A stretch of 64,000 nucleotides of DNA from Haemonchus contortus (Eukaryota; Nematoda; Chromadorea; Rhabditida; Trichostrongylidae). Shown piece after piece: positions 1 to 11,931 of this stretch (positions are counted from its first letter, which is position 1; each line of letters begins with the position of its first letter). Under the pieces are notes generated by a model that was not told the origin of the DNA, did not search any database, and was given only the letters and a program-made list of their open reading frames with translations. The DNA lies in contig LS997566.1 in assembly GCA_000469685.2 (NCBI GenBank), forward strand, positions 38,790,420-38,854,419, written 5' to 3'. The translations under genes were made by a program, and so were the position numbers.

Positions 1-149
1 CTATTGTTTTAACAATCTACCAAGAATGCCTTTTTTTAGTGGCTCTGCTTCAGTGCTTTCTTGCGCAACATGGTTGCGAAATTCATGACCAAATCATTTT
101 CTCGAAACTTTTAGGACACTAATACATATATGAGATCCAAAGGCAATAG

Positions 150-473
150 TTGGGTACCGACGAAGTCCGGAGAAAGCCTTGAGTTTACTGTGGACATGGA
201 GGCCGAGGCCGACCTCTTACGTGGGATCCCTGATCAGATAGGTAACGCGCTGGCGAGAAGGAATTATTACAAAGCATTTGGCTATAAAACATCAGTAGGT
301 GTTTGATATCATTTGGGTATCGACGAAATCCGGAGAGTCTTGAGTTTACTGTAGACATGGAGGCCGAGGCTGACCTCTTAGGTGGGATACCTGATCAGGT
401 AGGTATCTCAGAGAAACGAGTAGGAATTTTTGCAAAGCATCTAGGTATCAAACATCAATAGGTGCTATCTTTT
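150..473 (+). repeat. Two tandem ~162 bp units in the gene 0 intron
   Basis: The stretch beginning 'ttgggta(c/t)cgacgaa(g/a)tccgg' and containing 'catggaggccgaggc(c/t)gacctctta' occurs at 150 and again at 312. Copy B of the segmental duplication has this unit once (about 21013-21175), so the unit was doubled in copy A or lost from copy B after duplication. Confidence 0.8.
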
Positions 474-884
474 CTCTCCTAATTCGATTTTTCCAATTTT
501 CTGACTCCGATTTGATTTTTTATTGTCGTGGAACCATTCATAATGTTGTACTACACTGTTTCTTTCCCATTCTTATGGGCGAGAATAAAGAGGGGCACGC
601 ATTCGACGATGGATAATCGAACGCTTTCCGGTAGTTTTGGAGCAACTTCCGATTTTCTTCTTGAGACCCGAGACCCTGAAGAAAGAGCTCTCTTAGGGTA
701 CAGAATAGGGAATATTTCGTGCAAATCCATAGCCCGAACTCTGCTTCTTGACTTCATTCATAGATATGACCCAGAAAGCAGTGCTCTCTCAAATTCCAAT
801 TCCGACTCATGATGTAGTTGTACTTACTCATAAATCAAAACAGTAGCCATCAAAATGATAAGAAAACCGTACCGTTCTCTTCAG

Positions 885-2712
885 GTAATGAAATTAAGCT
901 ATGAAGAAAACGTTCAAGTGGAGAAAAACGCGCTTCTTCAAGGACTAGGATGTCACAGAGATATCACAGCATTGAAGAGGTGAGTACGTCTTGCTATTTA
1001 CACTTGCCATCCAGGTTCCCAAGTGCGGTACAGTCTTCGAATTGAGTTTTTGCACCATAGTGGGATCTGCCGCTCATACAAAAAACTGCACAGCCAGTAC
1101 TTATCCATGTGACCAAACTCTCGTCTTCTGCCAAGTACAGGAGCAAGGTTGATGTTACGTTGCCATTCAGCCAGTGATTTCGATTGATTGATTGATTCCG
1201 CCTGAGGTAGTGATTTTTGTGCCGCCCTGCTTTATTTGGAAAATTTCAGGCTTCTTCTTCTGGCACTAGATCGAAATTCCTCATTTGTTCGACTCCAAGA
1301 TGTGGCTACTGTTTACGATGCCGTATCAACGAATCCCATTGGCAAAGAGTTCATGTTCAACTTTCTCCTAGAGAGATGGGAAGAAATTCTCGAAAGGTTA
1401 TTCAGCTGATCTTCATTACATTACGAAAGAAATATTTGCGAGTCTGCTGCTTGCTGAAAAAGTGCTCTAGGCTTCTCCTAGAGCTTTTGATAGAATTCAC
1501 AATCTGAAAGTATCCGAAAGTCTGAAGAACTGTTCTTCCTCCGAAACCCAAAGCAGTGCTGTAGCGATATCTCTCGTTTTGATGACGGAGTCACTTGGTA
1601 CTTTTCAGCTTGACAACGGAGCACCGAGCTGTTGAACGAGTGATCAAAGCGTGCACTGCAGGTATTCGATTGGAGCAGCAGATAGATCAGGTCAAACCCC
1701 ATATCGATAACTTGTTTGTCTTTACTTTTAAAGGAATGATAAATGGGCCTTTCAAACGAGTCATGGAGATCGGCCAGACGGCTAGCTGTGAATCGTAGAG
1801 CCTGTGGGTAAATCGGAACTAACGCTGAGCACACCAACATGTTAGAATGAGGGAGACGTGGAACCGTGACAATTTTTATAACTGCACGACTATCTTCTCA
1901 GCTCTGAAGAGAACAAGTCTGCACTTGCCAGCTCTGGCAAGTACAGGCTGGGGCACTGAATGGGCATTGTCCCTTAATGCTCGAATTCGTTTTTTGGACC
2001 AAGCAACTTAAGCTTCTTGGAGCTCAGTGATAGGGAGGTTTATGCGAGGGGACCGAGCTCATAGTTTGTTCAGGGATAGAACAATTATTATAGTTTTTAG
2101 TTACAGAGTTAAGGTGTACCCTTTGAATATCAAATTGCAAGTATAGCACCTATTTTGGAAAATTAGTTCGTTACGTAGATGGTGCACTTGGCAAGGGCTT
2201 CACCCAGAAAGCAGATGTTCAATAACTTCTCTTTCAGCAGAGCTAAATAGCGCTGATAAAATTACCTAGTCAAATTTCACGATTGCTGTGCAGAAGGTAG
2301 GGCCTGACTTATTTCCTCCCTTCAACCCATCCCAGCACAGTCCGCAAAACAAAGTCGGCAAATTCAGTGCTCTTATGTGACACCGCACTAGGATGTATTC
2401 GCCCAAACAGCTCTCCTTTCTTTTTCCTTTTTCTTGCATTCTTTGAACCTTTCTTCATTATAATGAATATGAGGAGGTAGGCTTATGAGTCAATAGGTTG
2501 AATCCTCGAGAGAGGCAATATCCTCAAGACCATATTTTCTGGCGAATTTCATTGTTTTTCCTTTTCAGCTGAGAAGCCTTCAGAAAAATGATGAACATGC
2601 TCGAGAATATGGAGCATTCGACGAACAAATCGAACGTGCGGAACATAAAATCAACTGGATCAAGAAACATATGCGAAAATTATCGGATTTCTTTGAAAAA
2701 TCTACTCAATGA
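885..2712 (+). CDS. M1 aminopeptidase gene 0, last four exons only (5' part lies before the window)
   Basis: Exons 885-979, 1250-1396, 1609-1690 and 2569-2712 (TGA) correspond one to one, in length (95, 147, 82, 144 nt) and phase, to the last four exons of the complete genes downstream. They encode the end of the C-terminal helical (ERAP1_C-like) domain, starting VMKLSYEENVQVEK and ending with a charged helix ([17 protein letters not shown]) and the tail FFEKSTQ. No frame break is seen. The catalytic part must lie upstream of position 1; the preceding exon is not present in 1-884, which is intron. The whole stretch including introns is nearly identical to the 3' end of gene 1 (see the segmental duplication). 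Family assignment is by direct comparison with genes 1-3; whether gene 0 is intact overall cannot be judged here. Confidence 0.88.
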
Positions 2713-4347
2713 TTTTTTCTAACTTACAATGGTTCTTAGAGATGGAGGATAGTCATCTGAACTGAATTTTCCTAGATGACTCCTCATCTTGAGAGTGGCT
2801 CCCGTTGCCCTTAAAATGGTATAGTTATTCAGAAAAAATGCTCAATTTTTTTACTCTGTTATCAGACTTGTTTCACTCAGACGGAACGCTTCATTTCTCA
2901 CGGCAGACTCATCAAATTGAAGGGTTATAATTTTATCGGCGGTGTATTTTTGTTCCCCCATTTGCACTGCTGCTCCTTGTCTGTCCTTCCCTTGCAGATC
3001 TTTATTTGAGCTGTTTAGATTGTTTATATGTGTTTGCTCATACGATAAATTTTCATAGTTGATAGAGTCAAGCTTATCCTGAAGCTCACATCGCCTCTGA
3101 CTCGTCAAAGCAACCACCCACCACTCATATGCCAGAAGCTCAGATCAATTCCGGTGGGGTGGAATTATAAGACAAAAAAGAGACGACACAGGCTATTTTT
3201 CTGGGGAGCGATTTTCGTACTGTAGTTTTGTCGATACTTTAGAATTAATGAAATCCGATAGGGATGTAAACTGGTCAACACATATCGCTCCTATCTTCTA
3301 TCAGCAGCTTCCACGTAGGAAAGTGCCAAACGTTATGATATGTACATAGTTCTCAACATTAATCGAATTCTTTATTGCTTATTTTTGTTGCTGAATTTCT
3401 TCAAAGTCTGATCAGTCGCAACGAAAGGATAGAAGGGTTTAGTCATTTCTTTGTTATCATGGTATAAAAACGTATAAGTTGATGACTCATCATGAACTTT
3501 TGAAGATTACGTATTTCATTGTTTGAGGTGGGGAAGAGACTAGAGGAACTTCTCATCTACTCTCTAGATATAGCAGGTGATTTCTGTGTTCGAAAAGTCA
3601 ATCGACTAATATGTTGAGAAACAGTTGAAATGCTTTTTTTTCTAATCCATAATAAATATTCAGGGTAACATTGGTACTGTAGTGATGTGATATAGTGATA
3701 TATGTATATATGTATATGTATATATCGAATTGCTAGCGAAGATGGTTCAGCACTAACTGGCGCACGGCCATACACGGAATCGTGAATCGGAGCCTGTCCA
3801 CACCTGCCAAGCCTTCCATCGCACCGAGTTTGGTTAGCTGCGATAAGAATTGTGTGGAACGGTACAAGCTCTAGCTCGTACATTGAGCCACATTAGCATT
3901 CGAGCGCTTCTGCAATTTTCAATAAAGGGCGATTGTGGGACACTTCAACTTCATTATGTTCAATCCATAAAAAAATTTGCGGTATCTGACAGAAATTAAG
4001 AGCTCAACACCATCTACGACGAATTATTCGATCCCGCGACCTCCGCGGTTCATGAAAGCCTGATTGATCTAATGGGAATACCGTCGGTTCTCCAGTCTGG
4101 GAACAATGTGGATTGGGCTACTCCCTTGACCATTGCTCCACAATGGAAAATCTTCGCATAATACCGACCTGCTGGGACGCTATGCTCATGGGTGAATCGG
4201 AAGAATGAATTTCTGAATAATTAGTGGCGAGGTAAAACCTCGCCCCCTCCTAATTTTGTTTTTATATCGAGAGCCGTTTGATCGCAACCTCTTTTCAGGT
4301 GTGCTCCTTGCTTTTATTTCTATCTATGTGTTCTTCTTCGGCAACAT
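2713..4347. other. 3' flank of gene 0, no gene seen
   Basis: Duplicated in 23464-25440. No open frame here is conserved in the other copy, so I call no gene. A TA-rich microsatellite (about 3698-3726) is expanded relative to copy B. Confidence 0.6.
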
Positions 4348-5190
4348 ATGATTGATAGAAATCAGCCTTTTCTATGCCTTTCTAACCATGGTCCTCATGG
4401 GGTGTCGAAGCAGGATGAGGAAGCAACTTATTTTGCTATCACTAGGTATTTTCAATGTACTGAAATCGGTCCCTTCTCCCTTGAATCTTCTCCCTCATAT
4501 CTCATTTTACTCCAGCAACCGGTCATCACCTTTAGCAACTTCATGAAGTTGTTCTTTTTGTATACACAATCTCAGACCTTGAGTTTGCCTTTTCAATGTA
4601 TTGCTGTAGTCATTACTTCAACTGGCTTTTATATGAACCTGGATTTTGACAAGCTCATCCTTGCAATTAAGTCTAACTTTCGCTCTCAAGATCGCGCGGA
4701 TTTCGTGGGCATAATTATTTTCATTTTAATAGACAAAAATGCTCGATTAATCCAATATTAAAGAAAAATGAATATATAAAGGGAAAAAATATAGAGGCAA
4801 AAAGGTCACAGCAGAAAAAAAACGAAGCATTCAACCATCACTAGAACGGACGTTACTTGCTGGTTGGCCCTATGTGCGCGACTAGGTAAGATAGGAGGAG
4901 GCTCAAGAGTCTTTCAGCTCATGGGAGCACAGACAATGGTGTAACACAAAAAATGAGTTCAGAAACAGCAACAGATCCTATTAGACCGCATGAACATAGG
5001 TTAGGAGTCATAACACTACTTAGAAAAACTGGAATTGGATCACTGGACCATCGACGCTTACCTCCATCGGCAAGCCATGATACCATTTGCCTCTTGAGGA
5101 GTCATGAGCCATGGTGGCTCCCAGACAAGGAATTCCTGGCCACACGCATGAAACCAGTAGAGTAGATCGATGTTTGGGGGAACAATAGCC
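4348..5190 (+). pseudogene. Orphan 5' region of an aminopeptidase gene with exon 1 deleted
   Basis: This matches the region just upstream of and after exon 1 of gene 2 (about 25425-26448). At 4704/4705 the sequence jumps from the equivalent of 25784 directly to the equivalent of 25976: 191 bp, comprising the trans-splice-like acceptor, the ATG and all of exon 1, is missing, and intron 1 sequence (gtgggcataattatt) follows directly. The remaining promoter-side and intron-side sequence is still recognisable. No later exon of the family is found between here and 12868, so this is a promoter and intron remnant without a coding gene. Open frames across 4348-4761 are not conserved in copy B and I do not count them. 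Confidence 0.75.
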
Positions 5191-7780
5191 CAACAATAGA
5201 AACATTTTTGTGCTTGCGGTTAAGTGGATTTCATATACTCCGGTTACTTCGGAGTAGAATAAAACAATGAATGATGAGCGCGGACCTTACCGCTAGTGAA
5301 ACGCAGAAGAATAGTAAGTCTTTATCTAAGCACAAAACCTAGGTCTCGCCCTTGACGTTGTTAGAGGTAGAAGTGGGGACCACGCTTTTGGTGGTTAAAT
5401 ATATCATCGATTTCCGTTTTAACATTTTGTAGCTCGCTTGTTTTCTGCCCTGTTGTCCCTCTCACTTTGCTGGCCACTCCGAAGCCGCATTGAGGTTTTG
5501 GTAGGTTTTTTTGTGTTTTTTTCTGAAGTTGTAGGTTTTTTTCAGTTTGCAGATGTATTGTGCTAGGAATGGAATTCGTACATAAAAATCACTTGTTACC
5601 TTCTGCCACGCTTTCCGTTCGACTTCATCATAGGTAGGTGCCTCTAGTTAGACTTCGGCTGGCGTAGCGAGCGTGCACTTCGGCCCCGCCAGGAATGTAC
5701 GCTGCAGAGAACGAGAGGCTGCCACGTGGCTATGCTCAGCCATGGTCTCGGGCTGCTCATGCCATCACGCAACGATTGCATCGTTCACTTTCGTCATCGT
5801 CGTCGTTGCAGTAGCCTGGTCGTCTCCGTCTCGTGATACGCATTCTACGTCAACGCCATCGACGCAGCTCCAGATGATCCCGCAGAGCCACTAATTTGTT
5901 ATACTGCATACTATACTATTGATACCACCGCTGCCAGTTTGCCTCAGGAAAGGAAGATACAAAGGAACCGTTCGCAGTCAAAGATGAACCAAGCTGCAGC
6001 AGTACCGCAAGAGGGCCTGGAGGATTGAACGACTCGAAATGAGAATGATTAGGGTGGTTTTGATGTTATAAAAGTTTTTCCATATTTCTTTTCTACAGTA
6101 TTACCTGTAATCGGTTGGTAATTGGTTGATCTCATTCACTGTCATTAACCCAACATTTATTCTTTTTATCGCTTGAAAAACTATGAAACATAATGATCTG
6201 TGCGTAGAATGGGAAGTGTAGTGTCACTCATATCTTGGGACGCCGGGATAGCCCATCGTAGGCATTGTAAAGCCGCGTGCCTAGGCCTTGAGGGAATTCG
6301 GTGCTAGGCTAGCAACCCCCCGACACTGCAGAGGCAGTGCCAGCCCGTAGGAGGATGCAAGGGGGAGTAAGGCAGTCCAGGCCCACCATGTCTGTTTGAC
6401 AGATAGGTTCGAGCAGCAGCGAGAGGGTAGAAGATTCTGGCCACCAAGCTTACGCCGTCTTGGTCGCTCTGTCGCGCAACCAGCAACGCGGAAAGGCCTC
6501 GACAAGACGACTCGTCGGCGCGACAACTTCCTCACGTAGCAGTTTTCTGGAATTCCTCTGTTTGAGGCGAACGACGTTACAGTATACAAAAGCAATGTAG
6601 TGTCCTGGCAGGAACCAATATAATTCCATTTGCACTCAGGTTCAAAACTTCGAAAGATGCAGTACAGATCAGCAATTCCACTTGCTCTGAAGTTTAGTGT
6701 TTCGAAAGATGCAGTACAGGTCAGCCATTTATCGAGAATCGAATTGCTTTTTACGTTGACACCCAATACTGAACGTGATAGCCTTAGTCGTGTGATTATA
6801 AAGGCTGATGCAGTATTTTCATAAAAGTAGTAGACATGTGAGCAAGCTGCTCAGTCTACTGATCAGAAACTACTTTTCCGTTTAATGACCGTCTTGACTA
6901 TTCTGTGGTTCTGATGGAGTAGAATGAAATCGGATTACGGACATCTTGGACAGAGGAAGCGAAAATGAGTCACCGCTTCTTTAGGCAGGTTAGTATCTGT
7001 CTAGGACATGATATGTCACATAAACGATTGTTAGTCACAACAGATGATAAATGACAAGCGAGGTAACACTAGTGGTTGCTCGAGCGGGATCGGAAAAAGA
7101 ACTGAAAAAACCATCAGAAGTGAGAGCATGACCATCGTATGGCAGAAATTCGTTGAACAAGAGAGGATAACGGCTCAGTGATTTCCTCCTTGACACCACT
7201 TTTTAAGTGGCTCCAGGTTGCAGCTATTTCTCCCTTGAAAGATTCTCCGCTCTACCTGGTCTCTTTTACCGTCCACATAGGAGTCGATCAATAATCAAAG
7301 ACTAAGAGGACTATGTCTGCACTATCGCCGCCACATTACCACAGTGTTTATATTTATTCACCCAACATCATCCGACGAATGTGAGCGCTGCAAAGCTTTT
7401 TCATAAAGTGTTAAGTGATGTCTATGACGCATAACTCGCCTAGACGATAACGGAGGATTATTCCGTAATTTTTTTTGTACTACAAAAATAACCATGTTCA
7501 TTTTGACAAACGCTCTTGAGCAAATAAACATTTCTATTTTGAATCGCATCTGCTAACAATAACTATATGCATTCGTTACCTGTAATGGTTGAATAGTTTG
7601 TTATTCTCTACTAACAATGTCCGGTATTTGGCCTCGTATTAGCTAGTAGTGATTAACTAAGTTGTGCCAATGCTAGCGTTATCCCAACCTCTTATCATTG
7701 CTAATCTGTACAAATGGTTTCATGCTTTTATTAAGCCACTTAATTCTTACCAGAATCATTCAACATTTCTATACTATCTA
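5191..7780. other. Intergenic DNA, nothing recognised
   Basis: No conserved frame or RNA gene seen. A GC-richer patch at about 6230-6600 has several overlapping short open frames on the minus strand, none of which I recognise. A short direct repeat 'ttcgaaagatgcagtacag(a/g)tcagc' occurs twice about 53 bp apart near 6648 and 6701. Confidence 0.5.
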
Positions 7781-7799
7781 TCATAGTTTCTATACTATC

Positions 7800-7970
7800 A
7801 CTCGTTTGATCCAGGAATCGAATCCCGGCTTGGTATCCGCGCAGTGAATCCAGAATTCCATTCTTTCAGGGTCTTTAAATAAGCGACAAGTTGGTCTAGG
7901 AAGATAAAAGGACTGGCTTGTACATCGGCTGACCAATGCAAGTCATTGTAGAGGCCACATGAACTTTCAA
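7800..7970 (+). mobile_element. tRNA-derived SINE-like repeat, copy 1
   Basis: Contains a pol III box B-like core (GGAATCGAATCCCGG at about 7815) followed by a body with 'gataaaaggactggcttgtacatcggctgaccaatgcaagtcattgtagaggccacatg' in broken similarity to 16130-16320 and, more weakly, 58270-58400. No convincing box A. Family assignment is inference from the box and the shared body. Confidence 0.5.
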
Positions 7971-8372
7971 AGCTTTCAAAACTTTCATGAACTTTCACGC
8001 TGCTACGATTCTGAATGGGAGTCGAATGTGGGGAGGATTTTAGAAAAGAGAATGATCAGCCTGAGATAACCTTTTCTTCGTGAATTGAAAACAACGGGTT
8101 ATTCATCGTCAAAGTATTGGAATATGGAAGAAATAAAAGAAATATGCGAAAAAATCCCCGGTAAGTAGGTTTGTGATTTGTTTTGGCTTACCAAGGTTCC
8201 CAATAAATGCATATCCACAGAAAGGTGCTACTAGTGGTGGTACTAGGGGCATCGCTCGTGGCGGTTTTACATGCTTCAGACGATGCTCTCTTATCAGCTC
8301 CAGATTTCGCTTGCAGTCAATAGAAAAAACTTTTTGTTGATTTTTACTATTCCCCTTTTTTTCGCATTGCAC

Positions 8373-8712
8373 CTGTAAAGGAATGAAGAGTACGGTAGGC
8401 TTGAAGCAACATGTTGTGAATTCCAGGCTTACCGACTCGAGATGAGCGACGATGATAACAAGGGCGGCGGAAAGAGCAACAGCGCATGGCAATTGGGGAA
8501 CACGCAGGATCGCTGGGAAGTCGCAGGACCCGCTGCTGACCGAGTGCCACGAAGACTGCCTTACTCAATCGCATATCCATGTATTCGACACCTTCGTTCC
8601 ATACTCTTTACGCATTTCCATTCTGTTCGCAGCTCCGTTCTACTAGCAGTTCCATTCCAATAAACCTTCGAAATTCAATCTCCATTTACCTGGCAAGGGC
8701 TCAGCACTTACT
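8373..8712 (+). repeat. ~330 bp direct repeat A, copy 1
   Basis: Shares long identical tracts with 11605-11931 in the same orientation, for example the block from 'caacatgttgtgaattcc' through 'gagcgacgatgataacaag', and ends near 'gctcagcacttact' in both. The pair brackets the helicase remnant at 10398-11307. It could be a dispersed repeat inserted twice or terminal repeats of one larger element; the sequence alone does not decide. Confidence 0.75.
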
Positions 8713-9048
8713 GGTAGCAGCGAGTGCAAGTCTATCTTGCCTCAGGACTCATTCCTTTCCTATTAGTTTTGTTTTTTCTCTTCTTTGAAAATCACTAGGG
8801 GCCTTCGTGGGCGGTCAATACTGTTCTGCGATTTTATGGTTGTTGTGTCCACGATGAATGGGATGGCCAACCGTTCCTCCGCGTCTCGCAGGACCGCTGT
8901 ACTGCTATTAAACTAGGCAGAGTCCTTAGCCCATAGCAATCCTGAGAACATAATAATCATAACACAATTATAATCTTCGCATTCGTGTAAGGGTCACCTA
9001 CATAATGTTCCAATTTCATCTCCATGTTAATCTTTCCGAAATGCTTGA

Positions 9049-9092
9049 TCGTTAACCACAGAGATCCACTAGCAGATCTCTGTGGTTAACGA
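9049..9092. repeat. Perfect 18-bp inverted repeat with 8-nt loop
   Basis: Left arm 9049-9066 (TCGTTAACCACAGAGATC) and right arm 9075-9092 are exact reverse complements around the loop cactagca. As RNA it would form a stable hairpin. No flanking repeat or gene explains it. Confidence 0.85.
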
Positions 9093-9727
9093 CTGCGGTG
9101 AGTCCCTTCTTGCAAGCACCTCGTTTCCTTTTATTTAGTACTTTCTTCATTTTGTCACGTGCATTAAAAAAACCCAATAGGAAACCGACTCAGTAATGTG
9201 ACACGGTTTGCGCCTAAGACTGAAGCAGTATGGTAACTTTACCGCGGATGAATTTGGAATGTACATTCGTGAAGCGTTATGACGAAGCGTTTAAAGTAGC
9301 CTCCTTCTTAGTTAGTGAGAGGATACTCAGAGGGTTATTCGAGTATGAGTCACGAATCAATGGAAAAGAGACCGGGATCGTACGAATCTTAACAGTCAGA
9401 TGTAGCGCTACTACAATAAACTCACGTCAGACACGTCAGAGTCAACCCAAGCAGCATTTAACCACTTACAATTAGCCTGCTAGCTAGGAAAGGGCCTAAT
9501 TCCATTGCACGATTTGCTGCGATTTGAATTATACTGACAGGATTTTTTCATGGTGTTTTGCAGTATAGTCGAATCGCCTGGTTTTCTGTTGCTCGCTCTT
9601 CTCAGCTCAGATTGGCGCCCATGTTGACCGCAAGGTGGTTGCTGTACGATTTTTTCTCATGCCTTGTGGTGAGAGGCAAGACAGTTTGATGCGAGGGATT
9701 GATAAAGGATGACATAACAAGACAGCT

Positions 9728-9935
9728 CAACTTCTCTAAACATAGCGCTATCTCTGCTTCATCTAAAACACTTCCTCTCCCTAAACATATGTTATCTCCG
9801 CTATATCAACATTTCTCTAAATATACCTTATCTCCGCTGTATCCGAAACTTCTCTAAATATATTACTATCCTTGTTCCAACTAGAACTTTTCCCCAAACA
9901 TAATACTATCTCCGCTTCATCTAAGAGCTTTCATT
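9728..9935 (+). repeat. Degenerate ~40 bp minisatellite, five units
   Basis: Units of the form 'cttctctaaacata...ctatctccgcttcatctaaaa' start near 9730, 9771, 9812, 9848 and 9888. The array lies directly upstream of a TATATAAG motif and of the helicase remnant, so it may be the upstream region of a mobile element. Confidence 0.7.
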
Positions 9936-9976
9936 TGCATTCCTCAGAGGGGGCGTCGCATTTTTCTGCTCTTATG

Positions 9977-9984
9977 TATATAAG
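9977..9984 (+). promoter_or_regulatory. TATA-like motif upstream of the helicase remnant
   Basis: TATATAAG lies about 40 bp after the ~40 bp repeats and about 400 bp before the first recognisable helicase motif. The arrangement is promoter-like but unproven; such motifs occur by chance in AT-rich DNA. Confidence 0.3.
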
Positions 9985-10397
9985 CGACCTATCCCCTAGA
10001 TCATACCTTTGCGGATTTTGTTCCACATCGTGTTCACTTCTAAACGCTCTCTCTTGTTCTTCCGTCGTAACTCGACAAATCCTTCAGTACCTACACCCTT
10101 ATATACACTACTACTGAGGGCCTGTAGGAGATGTCACGCGCTAATTTGGGCCGCTAACCACTTCAAGACCCGAAGTTCTATGCCGCCAACAGCAGGTGGG
10201 AGCGGCGATTCATCCAACTACAGATGACTCGGATACCTAGTCGAAGGCTCACTTTGTGCGAACGCTTCCGAAAAGGAGACAACCCTCCTAATTGTGGTCA
10301 CCGACCATGACACCTCAGTTCATGACGATCCCCCTAACGTTGACCTCTCCAAGTGTGAGGCAGTGACAAAGAAAGGGACCGACTGCAAAGCCTATTT

Positions 10398-11307
10398 TTG
10401 AAGTACCAAGATCGCATTTCACATTCCAGCTACGACACTTCGAGAAACGGGCGGAATTTTCAAGACCCACATAGGAGACTGCAAGTGATAATCATTGACG
10501 AAGCCTACCAAGTCCCCCAACCAATTTTTGCATGCATCACCGCCCTGTTCCCAGATGCCTTCCAACTCTATTTCAGCGATGTCAATCAGCTAGAGCCGCA
10601 TACTAAGTGTCCTCCCGATGCCAATCCAGCATTTTTCGGGGCCCGCAGCATCGCAGACGTCCTGTCTCTGTCCACCCTTTTATCGAGAGCAACGCTAGAC
10701 ACTACGTTCAGAGCACACCCCGCTCTCAACGCGCTGCCTAATATTCTGCCGTATAATGGCACCTTGGTCGGCAGAGCTCGAGCGCAGTTACCGTCTATTG
10801 CTAGATCGGATCCACTTCCCCAATCCGCATGTACCTTTCGCTCTCATAAACGTGAGAGGATATTCTGTCAGAGCACCTACGCGCTCACACTTAAATGAGA
10901 ACGAAGCCCAAGCGTGCAGTTCCTCAATAAACTACCTCATAGACGTAGCCAAACTAGCGCCGCTGCAAATTTGTGTTATCACTTTCTACCGCGAGCAATA
11001 CCGACTGTTACATGATTTCGCCGCTGCACGCCATTTTGGAATCGCCCCCATGGTTTCCAAAAGGCGCAAAATGGAAGCAGTAATACTTCTAACCACGCGC
11101 ACTGGAATGGAGGGGAGCGTCGTTTTTTGTCGACAACCGTCTTCGTCTGAACGTAGCCACTACGGGATGCCACCAGGGCAGTTTATCATAGGTCAGGTGG
11201 CATCGCTCCGATCTCTTCCCAACTGGGGTACGGTCGTCCGATGGGCCGAGAGCATTAATGCAGTAGTGCCGTCTACACAACTGGAGCGCTTATTCCCGAG
11301 TTGTTAG
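10398..11307 (+). pseudogene. Broken superfamily 1 (UPF1/DNA2-like) helicase
   Basis: Two overlapping frames together give the C-terminal half of an SF1 helicase. 10398-10898 carries motif II (IIIDEAYQVPQ), a motif III-like FSDVNQLEPH and TTFRAHPALNALPN. 10756-11307 carries the motif V side (ICVITFYREQYRLL, VILLTTRTG). Near 11140 the reading shifts again: FVDNRLRLNVATTG in one frame, GQFIIGQVASLRSLPNWG in another. At least two frameshifts, no Walker A in frame and no introns are seen, so it cannot make a normal helicase. Family knowledge: nematode genomes carry many repetitive copies of such helicases. It lies between direct repeats at 8373 and 11605 and is probably mobile-element derived, not a host gene. 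Confidence 0.75.
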
Positions 11308-11604
11308 GCGGAGCATTTTTAATTCTCTTGAACGGATATCACTACTTCTCCAATTTTTTTACTCAGATGACACTTGTATTTTTCTTCTTTATCCACAAAC
11401 GTGACTTCCGTTTGCTTATAAGACATTACTTTCTGCTATCTCCGATACTCAACTACACCGCGAAGGGCTCATGGGTGGCTCGGCATGAAGAGGTTGCGCC
11501 GTTTCTCGACATAGCCGTCTAATCACCGACGCTCACCGTTTCCTGCCGCCTCTTCAGTTAAGTTTTTTTTACAAGTCCGGGACGGACTTTTGTGGTTAGG
11601 GAAG

Positions 11605-11931
11605 GTGTAAAGGAGTAAAGAGTACGGTAGGCTGGAAGCAACATGTTGTGAATTCCAGGCTTACCGACTCGAGATGAGCGACGATGATAACAAGGACGGC
11701 GACAGAGTCATTGAGGAACGCGCAAGATCGCTGGGAAGACGCAGGATCCGCCTCAAACCGGGTGCCCCGAAGAATATCTTACTCAATCGCATATCCATGA
11801 ATTTGATACCTTCGCTCCATACTCTGTACACATTTCCATTCTGTTCGCAGCTCCGTTCTACTAGCAGTTCCACTCTAATAAACCTTCGATATTTGATCTC
11901 TAGTTACTTGGCAAGAGCTCAGCACTTACTT
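11605..11931 (+). repeat. ~330 bp direct repeat A, copy 2
   Basis: Second copy of the repeat at 8373-8712, same orientation, with scattered substitutions and small indels. It starts about 300 bp after the end of the helicase remnant. Confidence 0.75.

Larger units (their letters stand above)
120..5190 (+). repeat. Segmental duplication, copy A
   Basis: Continuous similarity to 20978-26448, running through intron, the last four aminopeptidase exons with their introns, the 3' flank and the 5' flank of the next gene. It begins around 'tgagatccaaagg' inside an intron and stops around 'gtttgggggaacaatagccc', after which the two loci differ. Copy A has an extra ~162 bp tandem unit at its start, lacks a ~215 bp stretch present around 24083-24297 and lacks exon 1 of the downstream gene. 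Borders are by eye, +/- 20 bp. Confidence 0.9.

Noticed and set aside
4348..4761. 137-codon open frame on the plus strand
   Set aside because: The same DNA in copy B (about 25425-25840) does not keep the frame; it is flank of a deleted exon, not a gene.
6281..6766. 161-codon minus-strand open frame in a GC-rich patch
   Set aside because: Several overlapping frames are equally open, none recognised, and there is no second copy or splice evidence.
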